Assembly (NCBI GenBank): GCA_903835235.1 | Contig: CAILMF010000067.1 | Location: 1 to 64,000 of the forward strand | From: an uncultured Rhodospirillales bacterium | GTDB taxonomy: Bacteria; Pseudomonadota; Alphaproteobacteria; Acetobacterales; Acetobacteraceae | Direction of reading: 5' to 3' | DNA length: 64,000 bases | Part shown: in pieces, positions 8,717 through 18,302 of the stretch | Numbering within the stretch: position 1 is the stretch's first letter | How the letters are laid out: every line of letters begins with the position of its first letter | Program-made: the position numbers and the translations under genes | The notes under the pieces: model-generated | What the model saw: only the letters and a program-made list of their open reading frames with translations | Databases searched by the model: none | What the model was told of the DNA's origin: nothing

Positions 8717-10819
8717 ATGCAGCACTCCCTCGCCGGCATCGACTTCGCCCCCGTCCTGCCCTGGTGGCTGCTGGCGGCGCTGGGCGCCGTGGCGCTGCTG
8801 GCGCTCGCACCCGCCTTCTGGCGCCGGGCCCGCGGCGCGCCCTTGCGCGCCCTGGCTTTCTCCCTGTTGCTGCTGGCCCTGGCCAACCCCCGCCTGGTGG
8901 AGGAAACCCGGGAGACCCGCCCGGACATCGCCATCCTGCTGGTGGACCGCAGCGACAGCGCCAGCCTCGGCCCCCGCGCCGCCCAGGTGGAAGCCGCCCG
9001 CCAGCTGCTGGAACAGCGCCTCGGCCGCCTGCCGGACCTGGAATTCCGCACCGTGGAGGCGCCGGAGGCCGGCAACCAGGGCACGCGGCTGTTCGCCGCC
9101 CTGACGCAGGCTCTCGCAGAAGTGCCGCGCAACCGCCTGGCCGGCGTGCTGGCGCTGACCGATGGCCAGGTCCACGACGTGCCGGTACCGCCGACGCTGG
9201 ACGCGCCGTTCCACGCCCTGCTGCCCGGCCGCGCCGGGGAAGTGGACCGGCGCCTCCGCGTGCTGGAGGCCCCGGGCTTCGGCATTGTCGGCCGCAGCGT
9301 GGAACTGCGCATTGCCGTGGACGACCTGGGCGCCCCCAACGCCGGCCAGGCCCGCCTGACCATCCGCCGCGACGGCGCCGCGCCCCTCACCCAAAGCGTC
9401 CCGGTCGGCCGCGAACAGCGCCTGACCATTCCCATCGAGCGCGGCGGCCCCAGCGTGATCGAGCTGATGGCCGAGCCCCGCCCCGGTGAGGTCTCGGACC
9501 TGAACAACCGCGCCGTGGTCACGGTGATGGGCGTGCGCGACCGCCTCCGCGTCCTCCTCGTCTCGGGCGAGCCGCATGCCGGCGAGCGCACCTGGCGCCG
9601 CCTGCTGAAGGCCGACCCGGGCGTGGACCTGGTCCACTTCACCATTCTCCGCCCGCCCGAGAAGGACGACCTGACGCCGCTGAACGAGCTGGCGCTGATC
9701 GCCTTTCCGGTGCGGGAGCTGTTCCAGCAGAAGCTGCGCGAATTCGACCTCATCGTCTTCGACCGCTTCGCCAATCGCGGCATCCTGCCGCCGGCCTATC
9801 TGCGCAACATCGCCGACTATGTCCGCGGCGGCGGCGCGCTGTTCATGTCGGTCGGGCCCGAATTCGCCGGCGCCGTGTCGCTCGCCAGCACGCCGCTGGG
9901 CCAGGTGCTGCCGGCGCGCCCGGTGGGCGGCCAGCGCAACGGCGTGCAGGAAGGCGCCTTCCGCCCCCAGGTCTCGCCCGAGGGCGCCCGCCACCCGGTG
10001 ACGGAAGGCCTGACCGGCGCCAACCCGGATGCATCGCGCGACGCCACCTGGGGCCGCTGGTACCGCAGCATCCGCGCCGAGCCGCGCGGCGGCGTGACGG
10101 TTATGCAGACGCCGGACGGCGCCCCCCTGCTGCAGCTGGACCGGGTCGGCGATGGCCGCGTGGCGCTGCTGCTCTCCGACCAGATCTGGCTGTGGTCCCG
10201 CGGCCATGACGGCGGCGGCCCGCAAGCAGAAATCCTGCGCCGCGCCGCGCATTGGCTGATGAAGGAGCCGGAGCTGGAGGAGGAGGACCTCTCCGCTCGG
10301 ATCGAGAATGGCCGCCTGCGCGCGGAGCGCCGCAGCGTCGCCCCCGGCACCCCGCCGGATTTCAGCGTGACCGCACCGGATGGCAGCGTGCAGCGCCTGG
10401 CGCCCACGCTGGGCGCCGGTGGCAAGGCAACGCTGGACCTGCCCGCCGCCGCCGCCGGGGTGTGGCAGGTGACCGATGGCCAGCGCACCGCCTTCGCTGC
10501 CGCCGCCGCGGTCAACCCGCTGGAGGTGGCCGACCTGCGCGCCGACCCGGCGCCGCTGGCCCCGGTGCTGGCCGCCACTGGCGGCAGCGCCCACTTCATG
10601 GGCCTGGGCGAGCCGGTGCTGCCGGAGCTGCGCCGCGTCTCCCCAGGGCGGGACATGCAGGGCGGCGGCTGGGTTGGGCTGCGCCGCAATGGCGACCACA
10701 CCGTCACCGGCATCTCGGCCCTGCCGCTGCTGCCGCCCTGGCTGGCGCTGCCGCTGGTGCTGGGGGTGGCGGTGCTGGCCTGGCGGCGTGAAGGAAAGGT
10801 TTCAAACGGCGGCGCTTAA
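8717..10819 (+). CDS. Large membrane protein with VWA/glutamine-amidotransferase-like fold, Bat operon partner
   Basis: N-terminal TM segments, DIAILLVDRSDSASLG, LTDGQVHDVP, YVRGGGALFMSVGPEF; C-terminal TM. Confidence 0.8.
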   Translation: MQHSLAGIDFAPVLPWWLLAALGAVALLALAPAFWRRARGAPLRALAFSLLLLALANPRLVEETRETRPDIAILLVDRSDSASLGPRAAQVEAARQLLEQRLGRLPDLEFRTVEAPEAGNQGTRLFAALTQALAEVPRNRLAGVLALTDGQVHDVPVPPTLDAPFHALLPGRAGEVDRRLRVLEAPGFGIVGRSVELRIAVDDLGAPNAGQARLTIRRDGAAPLTQSVPVGREQRLTIPIERGGPSVIELMAEPRPGEVSDLNNRAVVTVMGVRDRLRVLLVSGEPHAGERTWRRLLKADPGVDLVHFTILRPPEKDDLTPLNELALIAFPVRELFQQKLREFDLIVFDRFANRGILPPAYLRNIADYVRGGGALFMSVGPEFAGAVSLASTPLGQVLPARPVGGQRNGVQEGAFRPQVSPEGARHPVTEGLTGANPDASRDATWGRWYRSIRAEPRGGVTVMQTPDGAPLLQLDRVGDGRVALLLSDQIWLWSRGHDGGGPQAEILRRAAHWLMKEPELEEEDLSARIENGRLRAERRSVAPGTPPDFSVTAPDGSVQRLAPTLGAGGKATLDLPAAAAGVWQVTDGQRTAFAAAAAVNPLEVADLRADPAPLAPVLAATGGSAHFMGLGEPVLPELRRVSPGRDMQGGGWVGLRRNGDHTVTGISALPLLPPWLALPLVLGVAVLAWRREGKVSNGGA

Positions 10820-10860
10820 GGCCGTTGAGGCGAAGCCGGGCAACGTATAGGTTCCCCGCC

Positions 10861-11568
10861 ATGCGCCATTCCCCCGCCCTGCTGCTTCCCTTGGCCGTGC
10901 TGGCCAGCCTCGCCCTGCTGCCGCGGGAAGCCCAGGCGCAGCGCTACACCGGTGGCCGCCCCGGCCAGGCGCTGGGCCCAGCGTCCGGCACGCTGGACTC
11001 GTCGCGCCGGCCGCCGCCGACCGCGCTGCCCGGCATGACCGCCCGCGGCAATATCGAGCCGATTCCCGCCGACCCCAACGCCAACCTGGCGCCGACCCCC
11101 GCCTTGTTCGACGCGATCAACCGCGGCGACCTGTTTGCGGCGCGCGACGCCGTGGCCCGTGGCGCCGACCCCGACGCAACCAACGTGCTGGGGCTGACGC
11201 CGCTGGACACCGCGGTCGACCAGGGCCGCAACGACATCATGTTCTTCCTGCTGAGCGTGCGCGGCGCCCGCCCCACCGGCGGCCCCAACGAAGCGACCGC
11301 GACCGCCTTCCGCAGCCAGCCCGCCGTGCCGCAGGCCCCGGCCCGTCCCGGCCGGCCGCCGCGCACGCCGAGCGACGCTTCCTCCACGGTGGCCGCGGTG
11401 CGCGCCCCGGTGGAAGTGGTGCCCGGCGGCCCGCGGCTCTGGGCCGGGGACGGTGGCGCTGCAAAGCCGGAGATCGGCTTCCTCGGTTTCGATGCCGGGC
11501 GCCCCGCCGGCGTCACCCCGCCACCCACCGCCACCGCCACGCCCACGCCGCGCCGAGCGCGCGGCTGA
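10861..11568 (+). CDS. Secreted ankyrin-repeat protein
   Basis: Signal peptide MRHSPALLLPLAVLASLALLPREAQA; LFDAINRGDLFAARDAVARGADPDATNVLGLTPLDTAVDQGRND. Confidence 0.75.
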   Translation: MRHSPALLLPLAVLASLALLPREAQAQRYTGGRPGQALGPASGTLDSSRRPPPTALPGMTARGNIEPIPADPNANLAPTPALFDAINRGDLFAARDAVARGADPDATNVLGLTPLDTAVDQGRNDIMFFLLSVRGARPTGGPNEATATAFRSQPAVPQAPARPGRPPRTPSDASSTVAAVRAPVEVVPGGPRLWAGDGGAAKPEIGFLGFDAGRPAGVTPPPTATATPTPRRARG

Positions 11569-11578
11569 TACCGCGGTA

Positions 11579-11600
11579 CAGGCGCAGACAGCAGCGCCTG
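11579..11600. terminator. Candidate hairpin after ankyrin gene
   Basis: Perfect 7-bp inverted repeat caggcgc-N8-gcgcctg between convergent genes; no T-run. Confidence 0.4.
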
Positions 11601-11668
11601 ACCGACGCCAGCTTCTGTTGTGTCGTGTGCTTCACGTCTCCGGCGATGCCGCCTGCGACGATCACGCT

Positions 11669-12640
11669 CTACTCCGGCGTGATCCCCTCGGCCCGCACCA
11701 GCTCGGCGATCACCGGACGGCGGGCGGCCAGGTAGGCGCCGAAGCTGGCGGCATCACCGCCCACCAGCACGGCGCCCATCGCGGCGATGCGCTGCCTCAC
11801 CACCTCATCGGCAATGGCATGGCGCACCGCGGCGTACAGCGCCGCCAGCGCCGGCGCGGGCGTGCCGGCGGGCAGGAACAGCCCGTTCCATTCATTCATC
11901 TCGAAGCCCGGAAAACCCTGTTCGGCCACGGTGCCGATCTCCGGCGCGGCGGAAACCCGCTGCAGGGAGGAAACGGCAACACCCCGCGCCGTGCCGGCCC
12001 TGACCAGCGGCATGGCCGAGGCAACGGTGGCGAAGACGAAGCCCAGCCGCCCCGCGATCAGGTCCTGCAAGGCCGGGCCGATGCCGCGATAGGGCGCGTT
12101 CAGCACCTGCAACCCCGCCCGCCGCGCCAGGATGACCGAGGCCAGGTGCCCCGCCGTGCCATTGCCCGACGTGCCGAAGGCGACCTCGCCGGGCTTGCCG
12201 CGCAGATAGGCCAGCAACCCCGCCAGGTCCGTCGCCGGGGAGGTATTGGGCACCAGCAGCACATGCGGCAGCTCCGTCACCAGGGAAAGCGGCGCGAAGG
12301 CAGTGGCGTAGTCCAGCGGCAGCCGCAGCATGGCCGGCGTCACCAGATGGGCCATGGCATCCATCATCAGCGTGTGGCCATCCGGCGCGCTGCGCGCCAC
12401 CTCGGCGGCGCCGATGCTGGCGCCGGCGCCCTGGCGGTTCTCCACCACCACATTCTGGCCCAGCACGGCGCCCATCGGCCCGGCCAGCAGCCGCGCGGTG
12501 GTATCGGCGCCGCCACCGGGGCCATAGGGCACCAGCAGGCGGATGGCATGCATCGGCGCCCAGCCTTGCGTCCCGGGGGCTTGGGCGCGGGCCAGCGCCG
12601 GCACCGCCAGCCCGGCCAGCAGGGTGCGGCGGCCGATCAT
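11669..12640 (-). CDS. Tripartite tricarboxylate transporter substrate-binding protein (Bug family)
   Basis: MIGRRTLLAGLAVPALARAQ...IRLLVPYGPGGGADTTARLL. Confidence 0.9.
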   Translation of the reverse strand: MIGRRTLLAGLAVPALARAQAPGTQGWAPMHAIRLLVPYGPGGGADTTARLLAGPMGAVLGQNVVVENRQGAGASIGAAEVARSAPDGHTLMMDAMAHLVTPAMLRLPLDYATAFAPLSLVTELPHVLLVPNTSPATDLAGLLAYLRGKPGEVAFGTSGNGTAGHLASVILARRAGLQVLNAPYRGIGPALQDLIAGRLGFVFATVASAMPLVRAGTARGVAVSSLQRVSAAPEIGTVAEQGFPGFEMNEWNGLFLPAGTPAPALAALYAAVRHAIADEVVRQRIAAMGAVLVGGDAASFGAYLAARRPVIAELVRAEGITPE

Positions 12641-13596
12641 TCGGGCTTCATCCCCGCGCTGCGAACCACCTGGGCCCATTTGTCGATCTCCTGCGCGATG
12701 AAGGCGGTGGCGGCCTCGGGGTTCAGGTTCAGCACGCGCTGGCCCTGCTCGACATAGCTGCGCATGGTCTCCGGCCGGGCCAGTGCCGTGCTCAACGCGG
12801 CATGGATGCGGGCGACCCGGTCGCGCGGCGTGCCGGCCGGGGCCAGCAGGGCGTACCAGTTCTCCACCTCCACCCCGGGCAGGCCGGACTCCACCAGCGT
12901 GGGGTAGTCCGGCAGCGCGGCCAGGCGCTGCGGGCCGGTGACGGCCAGCGCCTTCATCCGGCCGTCGCGCACATGCGGCATCAGCACCGCGGGGTCCAGG
13001 AAGGTGGTGTCCACCTCCTGCGCGATGATCGCCGTCATCGCCGGCGCCGCGCCGCGATACGCCACCATGGTCAGTTCCACCCCGCCCTTCTGCCGCAACA
13101 ATTCCCCGGCCAGATGCGGCGCGCCGCCGGGGCCGGAGGTAGCGTAGGTGATGCTGTTGGGCGCGCGGCGGGCGCGCTGGATCGCGTCGGCCACGTCGCT
13201 CAGGCCAAGCCCGGTGCGCGCCACCATCAGCATCGGCACCGCCGAGACCACGGAAATGGCGGTGAGGTCCCGCCTGGTATCGTAGCTCAGGTTCGGCACC
13301 AGCGTCTGGTTGACCGCCAGCGAGCCGGTGCTGCCGAAATGCAGCGTATAGCCATCCGGCGCCGCCTTGGCCGCGGCCTCGGTGCCGATCGAGCCGCCAG
13401 CGCCCGAGCGGTTGTCGATGACCACGGGCTGGCCGAGCTGTTCCTGCAACACCTGGGCGACCACCCGCGCGCCGCCATCAACCGGGCCACCCGGCGGGAA
13501 GGGCACGATGATGCGGAGCGACCGCTCCGGCCAGGACTGCGCCAGCGCGGGGGTTGCGAGCAGGGGCGCGGCGAACAGGGCGCGACGGGCGATCAT
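12637..13596 (-). CDS. Tripartite tricarboxylate transporter substrate-binding protein (Bug family)
   Basis: MIARRALFAAPLLATPALAQSWPERSLRIIVPFPPGGPVDGGARV. Confidence 0.9.
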   Translation of the reverse strand: MIARRALFAAPLLATPALAQSWPERSLRIIVPFPPGGPVDGGARVVAQVLQEQLGQPVVIDNRSGAGGSIGTEAAAKAAPDGYTLHFGSTGSLAVNQTLVPNLSYDTRRDLTAISVVSAVPMLMVARTGLGLSDVADAIQRARRAPNSITYATSGPGGAPHLAGELLRQKGGVELTMVAYRGAAPAMTAIIAQEVDTTFLDPAVLMPHVRDGRMKALAVTGPQRLAALPDYPTLVESGLPGVEVENWYALLAPAGTPRDRVARIHAALSTALARPETMRSYVEQGQRVLNLNPEAATAFIAQEIDKWAQVVRSAGMKPE

Positions 13597-14777
13597 ACGG
13601 CTTGCTCCTGGCGCAGGGTGGCGATCTCGTCGGCGGTGAAGCCCAGCACCTCGCGCAGCACCTCGTCGGTATGCTCGCCCAAATCCGGCGGGCGGCCACC
13701 CGGCACCGGCGGCGTGGCGCTCATCTCGATCGGCACGTTGCACAGGCGCAGCGTGCCGCCGCGGCCGTCCGGCACTTCCTGCACCATGCCCAGCGCCTGC
13801 ACCTGCGGGTGGGCCAGCGCCTGCGCCACGTCCTGCACCGGGCTGCACGGCACCTTGGCGGCATCGAAGCCGGCCACCCACTCCTCGGTGCTGCGCCTCA
13901 GGAAATACGGCACCAGCCTGGCCACCAATTCCAGCCTGGCCTGGCTGCGGCCCAGGGTATTGGCATAGGCCGGGTCCTCTGCCAGTTCCACCGCGCCCAG
14001 CACGGTGGCCATGCGCTGCCACACCGCGTCATTGGTGGCGCCGGCCAAGATCCAGCCATCGGCGGTCTGGAAGCACTGGTACGGCACGATGTGCCACACC
14101 GCGGAACCGGTCCGCTGCGGCACCACGCCGGCCATGGTGTAGGCGGTGAAGTGGTAGCCCAGCTGAGACAGCGCGGTTTGCAGCAGCGAGCATTCGACAT
14201 GCTGCCCCTTCGCCCTGCCCTCGTTCCGCGCCAGCAGCGCGGCGCAGGCGGCGGCGAAGGCCAGCGCCCCGGTGCCCAGGTCGATCACGCTCGGGCCGAG
14301 GCGCGCCGGGCCGCGGTCGTGCTCGCCGGTCATCGCCATCATGCCGCTGAACGCCTGCAGCATGTTGTCGTAGCCCGGCCGGTCCTTCAGCGGCCCGCGG
14401 CTGCCATAGCCGGTGATGGAGACGTGGATCAGCCGCTCGTTGATCGCCTGCAGCGTCGGCCAGTCGAGGCCCAGGCGCTTCGCGGTCTCCGGCGGAAAGT
14501 TCTCGATCAGCACGTCGCTGCGGCGGACCAGCGCGGCCAGGATTTCCTGCCCCTTGGGCGACTTCAGGTTCAGCGTCATGCCGCGCTTGCCGCGATTGAC
14601 GCTCATGTAATTCGCGCCGCGCCCATCCACCACCGGCAGCCAGTTGCGGTTCTCGTCGCCGCCGCGATCCTCCACCTTGATGACCTCGGCGCCCATATCC
14701 GCGAACAACTGCCCGCAGGAGGGGCCGGCCAGCACGCGGCTGAGATCGAGCACCTTGATACCGACCAATGCCGACAT
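13593..14777 (-). CDS. CaiB/BaiF family CoA transferase
   Basis: LSRVLAGPSCGQLFADMGAEVIKVEDRGGDENRNWLP; family III CoA-transferase. Confidence 0.92.
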   Translation of the reverse strand: MSALVGIKVLDLSRVLAGPSCGQLFADMGAEVIKVEDRGGDENRNWLPVVDGRGANYMSVNRGKRGMTLNLKSPKGQEILAALVRRSDVLIENFPPETAKRLGLDWPTLQAINERLIHVSITGYGSRGPLKDRPGYDNMLQAFSGMMAMTGEHDRGPARLGPSVIDLGTGALAFAAACAALLARNEGRAKGQHVECSLLQTALSQLGYHFTAYTMAGVVPQRTGSAVWHIVPYQCFQTADGWILAGATNDAVWQRMATVLGAVELAEDPAYANTLGRSQARLELVARLVPYFLRRSTEEWVAGFDAAKVPCSPVQDVAQALAHPQVQALGMVQEVPDGRGGTLRLCNVPIEMSATPPVPGGRPPDLGEHTDEVLREVLGFTADEIATLRQEQAV

Positions 14778-14823
14778 GCCCGCGTTTCCCCCATGGCTGC
14801 GGCAAGGCTAGCATCGCGCCGGC

Positions 14824-16266
14824 ATGACCGAAACCGCACCCGCCTTCACCCGGCAGCAGATCCGCAGCATCATGTTCGGCCTGATGCTGGCGCTTTTCCT
14901 GTCCAGCCTGGACCAGACCATCGTTGCGACAGCGCTCAGCTCCATCGCCAGCGATTTGGGCGGCTGGGAGCGGTTGAGCTGGGTGGTCAGCGCCTACCTG
15001 ATCGCGTCGACCGTGACGACGCCGATCTACGGCCGGCTCAGCGACCTCTATGGCCGGCGGCCGGTACTGCTGGTCTCGGTCGCCGGCTTCGTCTTCGGCG
15101 CGCTGCTCTGCGCGGCGGCGCAGGACATGACGCAGCTGATTTTGGCCCGCGTGGTGCAGGGCCTGGGCGGCGGCGGGCTGCGCAGCGTCTCGCTGGCCGT
15201 GGTCGGCGACATCTTCGCCCCGCGCGAGCGCGCCAAGGTGCAGGGTTACCTCTCCAGCGTCTTCGCCAGCGCCAGCATCGGCGGGCCGATCCTCGGCGGG
15301 TTGTTCTCGGACTACCTCAGCTGGCACTGGATCTTTTTGATCGACGCGCCGCTGGGTGCCGCCGCCTTTGCGCTGACCTACTTCCAGTTGCGGCGCCTGC
15401 CCAAGCCGACACGCCGGCCCGTCATCGACTGGCTGGGCGCGCTGTTCATCCTGCTCTCGGCCACGCCCTTTCTGTTCGGCATTTCCGCGGCGCAGCGGGA
15501 TGGCAGCTTCCTCTCGCCGCTGGCGCTGGGCTGCTTCCTGATGGGCCTGGTCTTCCTGGTGCTGCTGATCAAGACCGAGAAGGTAGCGCCCGAGCCGATG
15601 CTGCCGCCACGGCTGTTCCGCAACCGCGAATTCGTGCTGTCCAACACCATTACCTGCCTGGCCAGCGTGGCCAATATCGGCCTGGTCATCCATATCCCCC
15701 TCGCCTTCCAGCTGATGGCCGGGCTCTCGGCCAAGGATGCCGGCCTCAGGATGATCGCGATCACCATCGGCAGCGTCACCGGCAGCTTCATCGGCGGGCA
15801 GCTGGTCGGGCGGCTCGGCCGCTATCGCTTCGCGCCCATCGTCGGCGCGGCCATCGCCGCCACCATGTGCTTCGTCATCGCCGCCGTCGGCCTCGGCCAC
15901 AACCTGGCCTTCGACATGGGCGCGACGCTGCTGCTGGGCCTGGCCTTCGGCGGCAGCTTCGCGCCGATGACGGTCGCCATCCAGAACGCGGTGGACCCGC
16001 GGGATGGCGGCATCGGCGTGGCCTGCATGATGTTCTTCCGCCTGCTGGGCGGCGCCTTCGGCGTGGCGGCGCTCTCCGCGCTGCTGTTCAACCGGTTGCA
16101 GGCGGCGGTGCCGGGCGGGCTGACCGGCCGCGCGCTGCTGGACGCGGCGGGGCCGCAGGCGCTGGCCGGCGCGTTCCAAGCGGTGTTCATCGCCGCCGGG
16201 CTGGTCATGCTGGTGAACCTGGCCGCCGCGGTTTCGCTGAAGGGGCTACCGCTGCGGACCAGGTAG
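14824..16266 (+). CDS. MFS transporter, EmrB/QacA-type drug exporter
   Basis: 480 aa, many TM helices, SSLDQTIVATALSSIASDLGG, YGRLSDLYGRRPVLL. Confidence 0.9.
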   Translation: MTETAPAFTRQQIRSIMFGLMLALFLSSLDQTIVATALSSIASDLGGWERLSWVVSAYLIASTVTTPIYGRLSDLYGRRPVLLVSVAGFVFGALLCAAAQDMTQLILARVVQGLGGGGLRSVSLAVVGDIFAPRERAKVQGYLSSVFASASIGGPILGGLFSDYLSWHWIFLIDAPLGAAAFALTYFQLRRLPKPTRRPVIDWLGALFILLSATPFLFGISAAQRDGSFLSPLALGCFLMGLVFLVLLIKTEKVAPEPMLPPRLFRNREFVLSNTITCLASVANIGLVIHIPLAFQLMAGLSAKDAGLRMIAITIGSVTGSFIGGQLVGRLGRYRFAPIVGAAIAATMCFVIAAVGLGHNLAFDMGATLLLGLAFGGSFAPMTVAIQNAVDPRDGGIGVACMMFFRLLGGAFGVAALSALLFNRLQAAVPGGLTGRALLDAAGPQALAGAFQAVFIAAGLVMLVNLAAAVSLKGLPLRTR

Positions 16267-16273
16267 CTTGTCT

Positions 16274-16490
16274 GAGCGACTGATTCACCGCTCCGGCCGC
16301 TGCGCGCCTCCGCGGATCAGGCAATTTCCGAGCGACCGATTCACCGCTCCGGCCGCTGCGCGCCTCCGCGGATCAGGCAATTTCCGAGCGACTGATTCAC
16401 CGCTCCGGCCGCTGCGCGCCTTCGCGGATCAGGCAATTTCCGAGCGACTGATTCACCGCTCCGGCCGCTGCGCGCCTTCGCGGATCAGGC
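16274..16490. repeat. 56-bp tandem array, about 3.9 copies
   Basis: Units gagcgactgattcaccgctccggccgctgcgcgcctccgcggatcaggcaatttcc starting at 16274, 16330, 16386, 16442; near-identical. Confidence 0.9.
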
Positions 16491-16491
16491 G

Positions 16492-16983
16492 CTAAAGGCT
16501 GTACACATCCAGCATGGTCGGCAGCCGGTCGTTCAGCAGCAGCGCGTGCCGCCGTGCGATCCGCCAGGCGCCGTCCTGGCGCACCAGCAGGTGTTCCACC
16601 CGGCTGAAGAACACATGCTGGTCCTGCCGCTTCACGTTGAACACATGGCTGGCCCAGACGCTCTTCACCCGCAGCGCCGCGTCGCTTTCCTCGGCCAGCA
16701 TGACGTTGCTGACCACATGCGCGGTGCGCGGCGGCGGCATGCTGGCCACGCTGCGCCCGCCGGTGATGCGCTGCACCCGCTCCGCCAGCTGCGCCCGGCC
16801 GCTGCAATGGATGATCGAGACCTCGCGCGTGGGGTCCTCGGTCGGCGTCACTTCGTCCCGCCAGGCCGGCACGTGGTACAGGCAGTCCGCCGTGAACAGC
16901 GCCAGCCAGTCGTCCCAGCGCCGCTCATCCAGCGCCGCGGCCTCGGCGTACAGCAGCGCGCTCGCCTCCAGCAGCGCGCTCAT
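16492..16983 (-). CDS. Aromatic-ring-hydroxylating dioxygenase beta subunit
   Basis: SNTF2-like; LLYAEAAALDERRWDDWLALFTADCLYHVPA. Confidence 0.85.
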   Translation of the reverse strand: MSALLEASALLYAEAAALDERRWDDWLALFTADCLYHVPAWRDEVTPTEDPTREVSIIHCSGRAQLAERVQRITGGRSVASMPPPRTAHVVSNVMLAEESDAALRVKSVWASHVFNVKRQDQHVFFSRVEHLLVRQDGAWRIARRHALLLNDRLPTMLDVYSL

Positions 16984-18302
16984 GCGCCGGCCACCAGGCG
17001 GTCCCGCCAGTAGCGGTACGGCCCGTGGAAGATGGTTTCGTCCCCCATCTCGAAGCCGCCATGCGCCGATGTCTGCGGCACCACGCCCAGTTCCTCCGCG
17101 TAGCGGTCGCCACCGCCCTGCACCACGGCCATGCCGCGCATGTAGCCCTGGTGCCAATCCACGCGCCCGGCCTGCATGCCGGCCTGGCAATCCTCATACG
17201 CCGTGGTGTCGTCCGGCGTGGCCAGGCCGGAGGGGTTGAAGAACTCCTCATACTGCCGAATGCGCCGCTCCCGCGCCGCCGGGCTCTCGCCCTTCGCTGC
17301 CAGGCAATAGCCGGTCATCTCCGTCAGGTCGGGCGCCAGCGGGCGGATGACGCGCATCTGCAAACTCGCATTCTCGGCGAACTGCACATTCGGGAAGACG
17401 GTGATGTTGCGCACGTACAGCATCCACCGCGCCCTTGCCTCACCGACGCGCGCCGCCACCTCGTCCAGGCTCTCATACAGCGGCCGCGCCTCGGGCGTCG
17501 GGTTGCTGCCCCACATGGCGCTGTGGCCACCGGCGAAGCACATACTGCCGCGCACCAGCTCCTTCTCGCGGAAGCGCGCATAGGTGGTGGTATCGGCCGC
17601 AGCGCCCTGCTGCGCCTTACGCCCGCTCAGCACGTCGATGTAGGACGGATGCGTCGAGGTGAAGTGGTAGACATCCCCGGTATTCTCCACCTGGAACTTC
17701 CAGTTGGCGCGGTAGGTGTAGGTCACCGTCCCCGGCAGCACCTCCATGCCCTGCGGTGACTGCTCGGCGATCAGGTCCAGGAAGGTCGCCATGCCGCCCA
17801 GGTGTTCGCGCAGCGGCGGCACGTCGCGGTTCAGGCTGACGAAGATTAAGCCCTGGTACACCTCGCACCGCGCCGCATGCAGGTCGTGGCTCTCGGCGTG
17901 GAAGGCCGGGGTGTATTCGCCTTGGCGCAGCAGCTTGATGCCGACATTGGCGCCGCTGCTGTCGTACGCCCAGCCATGATACTGGCAGCTATGCGTCTTC
18001 GCGTTGCCGCGTTGCAGGTGGCACACCAGCGCGCCCTTGTGCCGGCAGGCGTTGAGGAAGGCGCGCACCACACCATCCCCGCCGCGCTGCACCACCACCG
18101 GCTGGCGGCCGATCCGCGTGGTGAAGAAGTCGTGCGCATGCGGCACCTGGCAGTCCAGGCCCGCGAAGCACCAACCACCCTCAAAAATCGTCGCCATCTC
18201 CAGGTCGAAGACCTGGTGCGAGCGGAAGGCGTCCGCATGCACGCGGAACACGCCATCCGCCGGCCGGTCATCCACCAGGCCGGCGATATCCGCCCGACGC
18301 AT
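16980..18302 (-). CDS. Rieske [2Fe-2S] aromatic ring-hydroxylating dioxygenase alpha subunit
   Basis: CRHKGALVCHLQRGNAKTHSCQYHGW Rieske motif. Confidence 0.92.
   Translation of the reverse strand: MRRADIAGLVDDRPADGVFRVHADAFRSHQVFDLEMATIFEGGWCFAGLDCQVPHAHDFFTTRIGRQPVVVQRGGDGVVRAFLNACRHKGALVCHLQRGNAKTHSCQYHGWAYDSSGANVGIKLLRQGEYTPAFHAESHDLHAARCEVYQGLIFVSLNRDVPPLREHLGGMATFLDLIAEQSPQGMEVLPGTVTYTYRANWKFQVENTGDVYHFTSTHPSYIDVLSGRKAQQGAAADTTTYARFREKELVRGSMCFAGGHSAMWGSNPTPEARPLYESLDEVAARVGEARARWMLYVRNITVFPNVQFAENASLQMRVIRPLAPDLTEMTGYCLAAKGESPAARERRIRQYEEFFNPSGLATPDDTTAYEDCQAGMQAGRVDWHQGYMRGMAVVQGGGDRYAEELGVVPQTSAHGGFEMGDETIFHGPYRYWRDRLVAGA

Noticed and set aside
16268-16495. 75-aa ORF across the 56-bp array
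   Set aside because: Unit length is not a multiple of 3, so the peptide does not repeat in frame; intergenic array is the simpler reading.
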